The position numbers and the translations under genes were made by a program. Below are positions 12,693 through 26,193 of a stretch of DNA of 64,000 bases, piece after piece (within the stretch, counting starts at the first letter, position 1; each line of letters starts with the position of its first letter). Source of the DNA: Astropecten irregularis (Eukaryota > Echinodermata > Asteroidea > Paxillosida > Astropectinidae); contig OZ020251.1 of NCBI GenBank assembly GCA_963971285.1, forward strand, positions 124,001 to 188,000, written 5' to 3'. A model generated the notes under the pieces. The model ran no database searches and was not told where the DNA came from. It saw only the letters and a program-made list of their open reading frames with translations.

Positions 12693-15600
12693 GATCGTGT
12701 TCAAAATAAAGAATTAGACTGCGCATGCGTGCTGCCATATATAATACACATACAGTGTAACCCGGTATTACGTGATATGTAAAACATTACAGATTTCGCT
12801 ATGCAGGCCGGCTTCAGGCTCAAAATTTCAGATATATGATCTACACTGAAAATAAAAAGACACGTGAAATTTTGTTTTCCCTGAGTTTGACCCAGAAATG
12901 AGCAGGCAGATTTCAAAGATCGTGTTCAAAATATAGGATTGGAAAGCGCGCTGTCATATATAATACACAGAAAGTGTTGAACGTCATAACATGATTTATA
13001 AATCATTGCAGATTTCGCTATGCAGGGCGACTTCGGGTTCAAAAATTCAGATATATGATCTTGACTGAAAATAAAAAGACACGTGAAATTTAGTTTTTCC
13101 TGAATTTGCCCCAGAAATGAGCAGGCAGATTTCAAAGATCGTGTTCAAAATAAAAAAATAGACTGCGTGCTGCCATATATAATACAAATACAGTGTAGAA
13201 CGTCATAACATGATATATAAATCATTGCAGATTTCGCTATGCAGGGCGACTTCGGGTTCAAAAATTCAGATATATGATCTTGACTGAAAATAAAAAGACA
13301 CGTGAAATTTTGTTTTTCCTGAATTTGACCCAGAAATGAGCAGGCAGATTTCAAAGATCGTGTTCAAAATAAAGAATTAGACTGCGCATGCGTGCTGCCA
13401 TATATAATACACATACAGTGTAACCCGGTATTACGTGATATGTAAAACATTACAGATTTCGCTATGCAGGCCGTCTTCAGGCTCAAAATTTCAGATATAT
13501 GATCTACACTGAAAATAAAAAGACACGTGAAATTTTGTTTTCCCTGAGTTTGACCCAGAAATGAGCAGGCAGATTTCAAAGATCGTGTTCAAAATATAGG
13601 ATTGGAAAGCGCGCTGTCATATATAATACACAGAAAGTGTTGAACGTCATAACATGATTTATAAATCATTGCAGATTTCGCTATGCAGGGCGACTTCGGG
13701 TTCAAAAATTCAGATATATGATCTTGACTGAAAATAAAAAGACACGTGAAATTTTGTTTTTCCTGAATTTGCCCCAGAAATGAGCAGGCAGATTTCAAAG
13801 ATCGTGTTCAAAATAAAAAAATAGACTGCGTGCTGCCATATATAATACAAATACAGTGTAGAACGTCATAACATGATATATAAATCATTGCAGATTTCGC
13901 TATGCAGGGCGACTTCGGGTTCAAAAATTCAGATATATGATCTTGACTAAAAATAAAAAGACACGTGAAATTTTGTTTTTCCTGAATTTGCCCCAGAAAT
14001 GAGCAGGCAGATTTCAAAGATCGTGTTCAAAATAAAAAAAATAGACTGCGTGCTGCCATATATAATACAAATACAGTGTTGAACGTCATAACATGATTTA
14101 TAAATCATTGCAGATTTCGCAATGCAGGGCGACTTCGGGTTCAAAAATTCAGATATATGATCTTGACTGGAAATAAAAAGACACGTGAAATTTTGTTTTT
14201 CCTGAATTTGACCCAGAAATGAGCAGGCAGATTTCAAAGATCGTGTTCAAAATAAAGAATTAGACTGCGCATGCGTGCTGCCATATAAAATACACATACA
14301 GTGTAACCCGGTATTACATGATATGTAAAACATTACAGATTTCGCTATGCAGGCCGTCTTCAGGCTCAAAAATTCAGATATATGATCTAGACTGAAAATA
14401 AAAAGACACTTGAAATTTTGTTTTCCCTGAGTTTGACCCAGAAATGAGCAGGCAGATTTAAAAGATCGTGTTCAAAATAAAGAATTAGACTGCGCATGCG
14501 TGCTGCCATATATAATACACATACAGTGTAACCCGGTATTACGTGATATGTAAAACATTACAGATTTCGCTATGCAGGCCGTCTTCAGGCTCAAAATTTC
14601 AGATATATGATCTACACTGAAAATAAAAAGACACGTGAAATTTTGTTTTCCCTGAGTTTGACCCAGAAATGAGCAGGCAGATTTCAAAGATCGTGTTCAA
14701 AATATAGGATTGGAAAGCGCGCTGTCATATATAATACACAGAAAGTGTTGAACGTCATAACATGATTAATAAATCATTGCAGATTTCGCTATGCAGGGCG
14801 ACTTCGGGTTCAAAAATTCAGATATATGATCTTGACTGAAAATAAAAAGACACGTGAAATTTAGTTTTTCCTGAATTTGCCCCAGAAATGAGCAGGCAGA
14901 TTTCAAAGATCGTGTTCAAAATAAAAAAATAGACTGCGTGCTGCCATATATAATACAAATACAGTGTAGAACGTCATAACATGATATATAAATCATTGCA
15001 GATTTCGCTATGCAGGGCGACTTCGGGTTCAAAAATTCAGATATATGATCTTGACTGAAAATAAAAAGACACGTGAAATTTTGTTTTTCCTGAATTTGAC
15101 CCAGAAATGAGCAGGCAGATTTCAAAGATCGTGTTCAAAATAAAGAATTAGACTGCGCATGCGTGCTGCCATATATAATACACATACAGTGTAACCCGGT
15201 ATTACGTGATATGTAAAACATTACAGATTTCGCTATGCAGGCCGTCTTCAGGCTCAAAATTTCAGATATATGATCTACACTGAAAATAAAAAGACACGTG
15301 AAATTTTGTTTTCCCTGAGTTTGACCCAGAAATGAGCAGGCAGATTTCAAAGATCGTGTTCAAAATATAGGATTGGAAAGCGCGCTGTCATATATAATAC
15401 ACAGAAAGTGTTGAACGTCATAACATGATTTATAAATCATTGCAGATTTCGCTATGCAGGGCGACTTCGGGTTCAAAAATTCAGATATATGATCTTGACT
15501 GAAAATAAAAAGACACGTGAAATTTTGTTTTTCCTGAATTTGCCCCAGAAGTGAGCAGGCAGATTTCAAAGATCGTGTTCAAAATAAAAAAATAGACTGC

Positions 15601-16009
15601 GTGCTGCCATATATAATACAAATACAGTGTAGAACGTCATAACATGATATATAAATCATTGCAGATTTCGCTATGCAGGGCGACTTCGGGTTCAAAAATT
15701 CAGATATATGATCTTGACTAAAAATAAAAAGACACGTGAAATTTTTTTTTTCCTGAATTTGCCCCAGAAATGAGCAGGCAGATTTCAAAGATCGTGTTCA
15801 AAATAAAAAAAATAGACTGCGTGCTGCCATATATAATACAAATACAGTGTTGAACGTCATAACATGATTTATAAATCATTGCAGATTTCGCAATGCAGGG
15901 CGACTTCGGGTTCAAAAATTCAGATATATGATCTTGACTGGAAATAAAAAGACACGTGAAATTTTGTTTTTCCTGAATTTGACCCAGAAATGAGCAGGCA
16001 GATTTCAAA
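12693..16009. repeat. 8-monomer HOR, period 1,771 bp, with an internal 663-bp trimer
   Basis: The stretch 12,693-14,238 recurs at 14,464-16,009 (seven monomers). Inside the first copy the trimer C-B-D is itself repeated at 12,693 and 13,356, 663 bp apart. Shared marks are ACGTGATATG in C, ACACAGAAAG in B and the A-tract D monomer. Confidence 0.85.
13800..14018. repeat. Reference monomer, class D (219-222 bp)
   Basis: Class D resembles A and B but has an A-rich stretch directly after the phase marker (AAAATAAAAAAATAGACTG) and GACTTCGGGTTC like class B. The length of the A run varies between copies, giving 219-222 bp units, and in some copies the TTC before the run is lost as well. Confidence 0.85.
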
Positions 16010-18667
16010 GATCGTGTTCAAAATAAAGAATTAGACTGCGCATGCGTGCTGCCATATATAATACACATACAGTGTAACCCGGTATTACATGATATATAAA
16101 TCATTGCAGATTTCGCTATGCAGGGCGACTTCAGATTCAAAAATTCAGATATATTCTACACTGAAAATAAAAATACACGTGTAATTTTGTTTTTCCTGAA
16201 TTTGCTCCAGAAATGAGCAGGCAGATTTCAAAGATCGTGTTCAAAATAAAGAATTGGACTGCGCATGCGTGCTGCCATATAAAATACACATACAGTGTAA
16301 CCCGGTATTACATGATATGTAAAACATTACAGATTTCGCTATGCAGGCCGTCTTCAGGCTCAAAAATTCAGATATATGATCTAGACTGAAAATAAAAAGA
16401 CACGTGAAATTTTGTTTTCCCTGAGTTTGACCCAGAAATGAGCAGGCAGATTTCAAAGATCGTGTTCAAAATATAGGATTGGAAAGCGCGCTGTCATATA
16501 TAATACACAGAAAGTGTTGAACGTCATAACATGATTTATAAATCATTGCAGATTTCGCTATGCAGGGCGACTTCGGGTTCAAAAATTCAGATATATGATC
16601 TTGACTGAAAATAAAAAGACACGTGAAATTTTGTTTTTCCTGAATTTGCCCCAGAAATGAGCAGGCAGATTTCAAAGATCGTGTTCAAAATAAAAAAATA
16701 GACTGCGTGCTGCCATATATAATACAAATACAGTGTAGAACGTCATAACATGATATATAAATCATTGCAGATTTCGCTATGCAGGGCGACTTCGGGTTCA
16801 AAAATTCAGATATATGATCTTGACTAAAAATTAAAAGACACGTGTAATTTTGTTTTTCCTGAATTTGCTCCAGAAATGAGCAGGCAGATTTCAAAGATCG
16901 TGTTCAAAATAAAGAATTGGACTGCGCATGCGTGCTGCCATATAAAATACACATACAGTGTAACCCGGTATTACATGATATGTAAAACATTACAGATTTC
17001 GCTATGCAGGCCGTCTTCAGGCTCAAAAATTCAGATATATGATCTAGACTGAAAATAAAAAGACACGTGAAATTTTGTTTTCCCTGAGTTTGACCCAGAA
17101 ATGAGCAGGCAGATTTAAAAGATCGTGTTCAAAATAAAGAATTAGACTGCGCATGCGTGCTGCCATATATAATACACATACAGTGTAACCCGGTATTACG
17201 TGATATGTAAAACATTACAAATTTCGCTATGCAGGCCGTCTTCAGGCTCAAAATTTCAGATATATGATCTACACTGAAAATAAAAAGACACGTGAAATTT
17301 TGTTTTCCCTGAGTTTGACCCAGAAATGAGCAGGCAGATTTCAAAGATCGTGTTCAAAATATAGGATTGGAAAGCGCGCTGTCATATATAATACACAGAA
17401 AGTGTTGAACGTCATAACATGATTTATAAATCATTGCAGATTTCGCTATGCAGGGCGACTTCGGGTTCAAAAATTCAGATATATGATCTTGACTGAAAAT
17501 AAAAAGACACGTGAAATTTAGTTTTTCCTGAATTTGCCCCAGAAATGAGCAGGCAGATTTCAAAGATCGTGTTCAAAATAAAAAAATAGACTGCGTGCTG
17601 CCATATATAATACAAATACAGTGTAGAACGTCATAACATGATATATAAATCATTGCAGATTTCGCTATGCAGGGCGACTTCGGGTTCAAAAATTCAGATA
17701 TATGATCTTGACTGAAAATAAAAAGACACGTGAAATTTTGTTTTTCCTGAATTTGACCCAGAAATGAGCAGGCAGATTTCAAAGATCGTGTTAAAAAAAA
17801 AACAAATAGACTGCGTGCTGCCATATATAATACAAATACAGTGTTGAACGTCATAACATGATTAATAAATCATTGCAGATTTCGCTATGCAGGGCGACTT
17901 CGGGTTCAAAAATTCAGATATATGATCTTGACTGAAAATAAAAAGACACGTGAAATTTTGTTTTTCCTGAATTTGCCCCAGAAATGAGCAGGCAGATTTC
18001 AAAGATCGTGTTCAAAATAAAGAATTAGACTGCGTGCTGTCATATATAATACACATACAGAGTAGAACGTCATAACATGATATATAAATCATTACAGATT
18101 TCGCTATGCAGGGCGACTTCAGATTCAAAAATTCAGACATATGATCTACACTGAAAATAAAAATACACGTCTAATTTTGTTTTTCCTGAATTTGCCCCAG
18201 AAATGAGCAGACAGATTTAAAAGATCGTGTTCAAAATAAAGAATTAGACTGCGCATGCGTGCTGCCATATATAATACACATACAGTGTAACCCGGTATTA
18301 CATGATATGTAAAACATTACAGATTTCGCTATGCAGGCCGTCTTCAGGCTCAAAAATTCAGATATATGATCTTGACTGAAAATAAAAAGACACGTGAAAT
18401 TTTGTTTTCCCTGAGTTTGACCCAGAAATGAGCAGGCAGATTTCAAAGATCGTGTTCAAAATATAGGATTGGAAAGCGCGCTGTCATATATAATAAACAT
18501 TAAGTGTTGAACGTCATAACATGATTTATAAATCATTGCAGATTTCGCTATGCAGGGCGACTTCGGGTTCAAAAATTCAGATTTATGATCTAGACTGAAA
18601 ATAGAAAAAACACGTGAAATTTTGTTTTTCCTGAATTTGCCCCAGAAATGAGCAGGCAGATTTAAAA
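15127..18667. repeat. 16-monomer HOR copy 1 (3,541 bp)
   Basis: First of a series of long HOR copies. Shared rare marks with copy 2, all 3,541 bp apart, include CAGAAGTGAGCAGG near 15,548, ATTACAAATTTCGC near 17,216, the A10 tract at 17,793-17,802, and the monomer with CAGATTTATGATCTAG and AATAGAAAAAACACG near 18,580. The two copies differ by only a few substitutions. Confidence 0.9.
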
Positions 18668-21600
18668 GATCGTGTTCAAAATAAAGAATTAGACTGCGCA
18701 TGCGTGCTGCCATATATAATACACATACAGTGTAACCCGGTATTACGTGATATGTAAAACATTACAGATTTCGCTATGCAGGCCGTCTTCAGGCTCAAAA
18801 TTTCAGATATATGATCTACACTGAAAATAAAAAGACACGTGAAATTTTGTTTTCCCTGAGTTTGACCCAGAAATGAGCAGGCAGATTTCAAAGATCGTGT
18901 TCAAAATATAGGATTGGAAAGCGCGCTGTCATATATAATACACAGAAAGTGTTGAACGTCATAACATGATTTATAAATCATTGCAGATTTCGCTATGCAG
19001 GGCGACTTCGGGTTCAAAAATTCAGATATATGATCTTGACTGAAAATAAAAAGACACGTGAAATTTTGTTTTTCCTGAATTTGCCCCAGAAGTGAGCAGG
19101 CAGATTTCAAAGATCGTGTTCAAAATAAAAAAATAGACTGCGTGCTGCCATATATAATACAAATACAGTGTAGAACGTCATAACATGATATATAAATCAT
19201 TGCAGATTTCGCTATGCAGGGCGACTTCGGGTTCAAAAATTCAGATATATGATCTTGACTAAAAATAAAAAGACACGTGAAATCTTTTTTTTCCTGAATT
19301 TGCCCCAGAAATGAGCAGGCAGATTTCAAAGATCGTGTTCAAAATAAAAAAAATAGACTGCGTGCTGCCATATATAATACAAATACAGTGTTGAACGTCA
19401 TAACATGATTTATAAATCATTGCAGATTTCGCAATGCAGGGCGACTTCGGGTTCAAAAATTCAGATATATGATCTTGACTGGAAATAAAAAGACACGTGA
19501 AATTTTGTTTTTCCTGAATTTGACCCAGAAATGAGCAGGCAGATTTCAAAGATCGTGTTCAAAATAAAGAATTAGACTGCGCATGCGTGCTGCCATATAT
19601 AATACACATACAGTGTAACCCGGTATTACATGATATATAAATCATTGCAGATTTCGCTATGCAGGGCGACTTCAGATTCAAAAATTCAGATATATTCTAC
19701 ACTGAAAATAAAAATACACGTGTAATTTTGTTTTTCCTGAATTTGCTCCAGAAATGAGCAGGCAGATTTCAAAGATCGTGTTCAAAATAAAGAATTGGAC
19801 TGCGCATGCGTGCTGCCATATAAAATACACATACAGTGTAACCCGGTATTACATGATATGTAAAACATTACAGATTTCGCTATGCAGGCCGTCTTCAGGC
19901 TCAAAAATTCAGATATATGATCTAGACTGAAAATAAAAAGACACGTGAAATTTTGTTTTCCCTGAGTTTGACCCAGAAATGAGCAGGCAGATTTCAAAGA
20001 TCGTGTTCAAAATATAGGATTGGAAAGCGCGCTGTCATATATAATACACAGAAAGTGTTGAACGTCATAACATGATTTATAAATCATTGCAGATTTCGCT
20101 ATGCAGGGCGACTTCGGGTTCAAAAATTCAGATATATGATCTTGACTGAAAATAAAAAGACACGTGAAATTTTGTTTTTCCTGAATTTGCCCCAGAAATG
20201 AGCAGGCAGATTTCAAAGATCGTGTTCAAAATAAAAAAATAGACTGCGTGCTGCCATATATAATACAAATACAGTGTAGAACGTCATAACATGATATATA
20301 AATCATTGCAGATTTCGCTATGCAGGGCGACTTCGGGTTCAAAAATTCAGATATATGATCTTGACTAAAAATTAAAAGACACGTGTAATTTTGTTTTTCC
20401 TGAATTTGCTCCAGAAATGAGCAGGCAGATTTCAAAGATCGTGTTCAAAATAAAGAATTGGACTGCGCATGCGTGCTGCCATATAAAATACACATACAGT
20501 GTAACCCGGTATTACATGATATGTAAAACATTACAGATTTCGCTATGCAGGCCGTCTTCAGGCTCAAAAATTCAGATATATGATCTAGACTGAAAATAAA
20601 AAGACACGTGAAATTTTGTTTTCCCTGAGTTTGACCCAGAAATGAGCAGGCAGATTTAAAAGATCGTGTTCAAAATAAAGAATTAGACTGCGCATGCGTG
20701 CTGCCATATATAATACACATACAGTGTAACCCGGTATTACGTGATATGTAAAACATTACAAATTTCGCTATGCAGGCCGTCTTCAGGCTCAAAATTTCAG
20801 ATATATGATCTACACTGAAAATAAAAAGACACGTGAAATTTTGTTTTCCCTGAGTTTGACCCAGAAATGAGCAGGCAGATTTCAAAGATCGTGTTCAAAA
20901 TATAGGATTGGAAAGCGCGCTGTCATATATAATACACAGAAAGTGTTGAACGTCATAACATGATTTATAAATCATTGCAGATTTCGCTATGCAGGGCGAC
21001 TTCGGGTTCAAAAATTCAGATATATGATCTTGACTGAAAATAAAAAGACACGTGAAATTTAGTTTTTCCTGAATTTGCCCCAGAAATGAGCAGGCAGATT
21101 TCAAAGATCGTGTTCAAAATAAAAAAATAGACTGCGTGCTGCCATATATAATACAAATACAGTGTAGAACGTCATAACATGATATATAAATCATTGCAGA
21201 TTTCGCTATGCAGGGCGACTTCGGGTTCAAAAATTCAGATATATGATCTTGACTGAAAATAAAAAGACACGTGAAATTTTGTTTTTCCTGAATTTGACCC
21301 AGAAATGAGCAGGCAGATTTCAAAGATCGTGTTAAAAAAAAAACAAATAGACTGCGTGCTGCCATATATAATACAAATACAGTGTTGAACGTCATAACAT
21401 GATTAATAAATCATTGCAGATTTCGCTATGCAGGGCGACTTCGGGTTCAAAAATTCAGATATATGATCTTGACTGAAAATAAAAAGACACGTGAAATTTT
21501 GTTTTTCCTGAATTTGCCCCAGAAATGAGCAGGCAGATTTCAAAGATCGTGTTCAAAATAAAGAATTAGACTGCGTGCTGTCATATATAATACACATACA

Positions 21601-22208
21601 GAGTAGAACGTCATAACATGATATATAAATCATTACAGATTTCGCTATGCAGGGCGACTTCAGATTCAAAAATTCAGACATATGATCTACACTGAAAATA
21701 AAAATACACGTCTAATTTTGTTTTTCCTGAATTTGCCCCAGAAATGAGCAGACAGATTTAAAAGATCGTGTTCAAAATAAAGAATTAGACTGCGCATGCG
21801 TGCTGCCATATATAATACACATACAGTGTAACCCGGTATTACATGATATGTAAAACATTACAGATTTCGCTATGCAGGCCGTCTTCAGGCTCAAAAATTC
21901 AGATATATGATCTTGACTGAAAATAAAAAGACACGTGAAATTTTGTTTTCCCTGAGTTTGACCCAGAAATGAGCAGGCAGATTTCAAAGATCGTGTTCAA
22001 AATATAGGATTGGAAAGCGCGCTGTCATATATAATAAACATTAAGTGTTGAACGTCATAACATGATTTATAAATCATTGCAGATTTCGCTATGCAGGGCG
22101 ACTTCGGGTTCAAAAATTCAGATTTATGATCTAGACTGAAAATAGAAAAAACACGTGAAATTTTGTTTTTCCTGAATTTGCCCCAGAAATGAGCAGGCAG
22201 ATTTAAAA
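18668..22208. repeat. 16-monomer HOR copy 2 (3,541 bp)
   Basis: Near-identical to the preceding 3,541 bp, monomer by monomer, and ending with the same AATAGAAAAAACACG marker monomer (near 22,120). A visible difference is the T tract near 19,285, which reads AATC followed by a T8 run where copy 1 has an uninterrupted T run. Confidence 0.9.
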
Positions 22209-25200
22209 GATCGTGTTCAAAATAAAGAATTAGACTGCGCATGCGTGCTGCCATATATAATACACATACAGTGTAACCCGGTATTACGTGATATGTAAAA
22301 CATTACAGATTTCGCTATGCAGGCCGTCTTCAGGCTCAAAATTTCAGATATATGATCTACACTGAAAATAAAAAGACACGTGAAATTTTGTTTTCCCTGA
22401 GTTTGACCCAGAAATGAGCAGGCAGATTTCAAAGATCGTGTTCAAAATATAGGATTGGAAAGCGCGCTGTCATATATAATACACAGAAAGTGTTGAACGT
22501 CATAACATGATTTATAAATCATTGCAGATTTCGCTATGCAGGGCGACTTCGGGTTCAAAAATTCAGATATATGATCTTGACTGAAAATAAAAAGACACGT
22601 GAAATTTTGTTTTTCCTGAATTTGCCCCAGAAATGAGCAGGCAGATTTCAAAGATCGTGTTCAAAATAAAAAAATAGACTGCGTGCTGCCATATATAATA
22701 CAAATACAGTGTAGAACGTCATAACATGATATATAAATCATTGCAGATTTCGCTATGCAGGGCGACTTCGGGTTCAAAAATTCAGATATATGATCTTGAC
22801 TAAAAATAAAAAGACACGTGAAATTTTGTTTTTCCTGAATTTGCCCCAGAAATGAGCAGGCAGATTTCAAAGATCGTGTTCAAAATAAAAAAAATAGACT
22901 GCGTGCTGCCATATATAATACAAATACAGTGTTGAACGTCATAACATGATTTATAAATCATTGCAGATTTCGCAATGCAGGGCGACTTCGGGTTCAAAAA
23001 TTCAGATATATGATCTTGACTGGAAATAAAAAGACACGTGAAATTTTGTTTTTCCTGAATTTGCCCCAGAAATGAGCAGGCAGATTTCAAAGATCGTGTT
23101 CAAAATAAAGAATTAGACTGCGCATGCGTGCTGCCATATATAATACACATACAGTGTAACCCGGTATTACATGATATATAAATCATTGCAGATTTCGCTA
23201 TGCAGGGCGACTTCAGATTCAAAAATTCAGATATATTCTACACTGAAAATAAAAATACACGTGTAATTTTGTTTTTCCTGAATTTGCTCCAGAAATGAGC
23301 AGGCAGATTTCAAAGATCGTGTTCAAAATAAAGAATTGGACTGCGCATGCGTGCTGCCATATAAAATACACATACAGTGTTACCCGGTATTACATGATAT
23401 GTAAAACATTACAGATTTCGCTATGCAGGCCGTCTTCAGGCTCAAAAATTCAGATATATGATCTAGACTGAAAATAAAAAGACACGTGAAATTTTGTTTT
23501 CCCTGAGTTTGACCCAGAAATGAGCAGGCAGATTTCAAAGATCGTGTTCAAAATATAGGATTGGAAAGCGCGCTGTCATATATAATACACAGAAAGTGTT
23601 GAACGTCATAACATGATTTATAAATCATTGCAGATTTCGCTATGCAGGGCGACTTCGGGTTCAAAAATTCAGATATATGATCTTGACTGAAAATAAAAAG
23701 ACACGTGAAATTTAGTTTTTCCTGAATTTGCCCCAGAAATGAGCAGGCAGATTTCAAAGATCGTGTTCAAAATAAAAAAATAGACTGCGTGCTGCCATAT
23801 ATAATACAAATACAGTGTAGAACGTCATAACATGATATATAAATCATTGCAGATTTCGCTATGCAGGGCGACTTCGGGTTCAAAAATTCAGATATATGAT
23901 CTACACTGAAAATAAAAATACACGTGTAATTTTGTTTTTCTTGAATTTGCCCCAGAAATGAGCAGGCAGATTTCAAAGATCGTGTTCAAAATAAAGAATT
24001 AGACTGCGCATGCGTGCTGCCATATATAATACACATACAGTGTAACCCGGTATTACATGATTTGTAAAACATTACAGATTTCGCTATGCAGGCCGTCTTC
24101 AGGCTCAAAAATTCAGATATATGATCTAGACTGAAAATAAAAAAACACGTGAAATTTTGTTTTCCCTGAGTTTGACCCAGAAATGAGCAGGCAGATTTCA
24201 AAGATCGTGTTCAAAATATAGGATTGGAAAGCGCGCTGTCATATATAATACACAGAAAGTGTTGAACGTCATAACATGATTTATAAATCATTGCAGATTT
24301 CGCTATGCAGGGCGACTTCGGGTTCAAAAATTCAGATATATGATCTTGACTGAAAATAAAAAGACACGTGAAATTTTGTTTTTCCTGAATTTGCCCCAGA
24401 AATGAGCAGGCAGATTTCAAAGATCGTGTTCAAAATAAAAAAAATAGACTGCGTGCTGCCATATATAATACAAATACAGTGTAGAACGTCATAACATGAT
24501 ATATAAATCATTGCAGATTTCGCTATGCAGGGCGACTTCGGGTTCAAAAATTCAGATATATGATCTTGACTAAAAATAAAAAGACACGTGAAATTTTGTT
24601 TTTCCTGAATTTGCCCCAGAAATGAGCAGGCAGATTTCAAAGATCGTGTTCAAAATAAAAAAAATAGACTGCGTGCTGCCATATATAATACAAATACAGT
24701 GTTGAACGTCATAACATGATTTATAAATCATTGCAGATTTCGCAATGCAGGGCGACTTCGGGTTCAAAAATTCAGATATATGATCTTGACTGGAAATAAA
24801 AAGACACGTGAAATTTTGTTTTTCCTGAATTTGCCCCAGAAATGAGCAGGCAGATTTCAAAGATCGTGTTCAAAATAAAGAATTAGACTGCGCATGCGTG
24901 CTGCCATATATAATACACATACAGTGTAACCCGGTATTACATGATATATAAATCATTGCAGATTTCGCTATGCAGGGCGACTTCAGATTCAAAAATTCAG
25001 ATATATTCTACACTGAAAATAAAAATACACGTGTAATTTTGTTTTTCCTGAATTTGCTCCAGAAATGAGCAGGCAGATTTCAAAGATCGTGTTCAAAATA
25101 AAGAATTGGACTGCGCATGCGTGCTGCCATATAAAATACACATACAGTGTTACCCGGTATTACATGATATGTAAAACATTACAGATTTCGCTATGCAGGC

Positions 25201-26193
25201 CGTCTTCAGGCTCAAAAATTCAGATATATGATCTAGACTGAAAATAAAAAGACACGTGAAATTTTGTTTTTCCTGAATTTGACCCAGAAATGAGCAGGCA
25301 GATTTCAAAGATCGTGTTAAAAAAAAAACAAATAGACTGCGTGCTGCCATATATAATACAAATACAGTGTTGAACGTCATAACATGATTAATAAATCATT
25401 GCAGATTTCGCTATGCAGGGCGACTTCGGGTTCAAAAATTCAGATATATGATCTTGACTGAAAATAAAAAGACACGTGAAATTTTGTTTTTCCTGAATTT
25501 GCCCCAGAAATGAGCAGGCAGATTTCAAAGATCGTGTTCAAAATAAAGAATTAGACTGCGTGCTGTCATATATAATACACATACAGAGTAGAACGTCATA
25601 ACATGATATATAAATCATTACAGATTTCGCTATGCAGGGCGACTTCAGATTCAAAAATTCAGACATATGATCTACACTGAAAATAAAAATACACGTCTAA
25701 TTTTGTTTTTCCTGAATTTGCCCCAGAAATGAGCAGACAGATTTAAAAGATCGTGTTCAAAATAAAGAATTAGACTGCGCATGCGTGCTGCCATATATAA
25801 TACACATACAGTGTAACCCGGTATTACATGATATGTAAAACATTACAGATTTCGCTATGCAGGCCGTCTTCAGGCTCAAAAATTCAGATATATGATCTTG
25901 ACTGAAAATAAAAAGACACGTGAAATTTTGTTTTCCCTGAGTTTGACCCAGAAATGAGCAGGCAGATTTCAAAGATCGTGTTCAAAATATAGGATTGGAA
26001 AGCGCGCTGTCATATATAATAAACATTAAGTGTTGAACGTCATAACATGATTTATAAATCATTGCAGATTTCGCTATGCAGGGCGACTTCGGGTTCAAAA
26101 ATTCAGATTTATGATCTAGACTGAAAATAGAAAAAACACGTGAAATTTTGTTTTTCCTGAATTTGCCCCAGAAATGAGCAGGCAGATTTAAAA
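22209..26193. repeat. 18-monomer HOR copy 3 (3,985 bp)
   Basis: Delimited by the same AATAGAAAAAACACG marker monomer as copies 1 and 2, but 444 bp longer, equal to two monomers. It holds a C monomer with CATGATTTGTAAAAC and AAAAAACACGTG near 24.0-24.2 kb that recurs near 27.1-27.3 kb. Confidence 0.85.
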
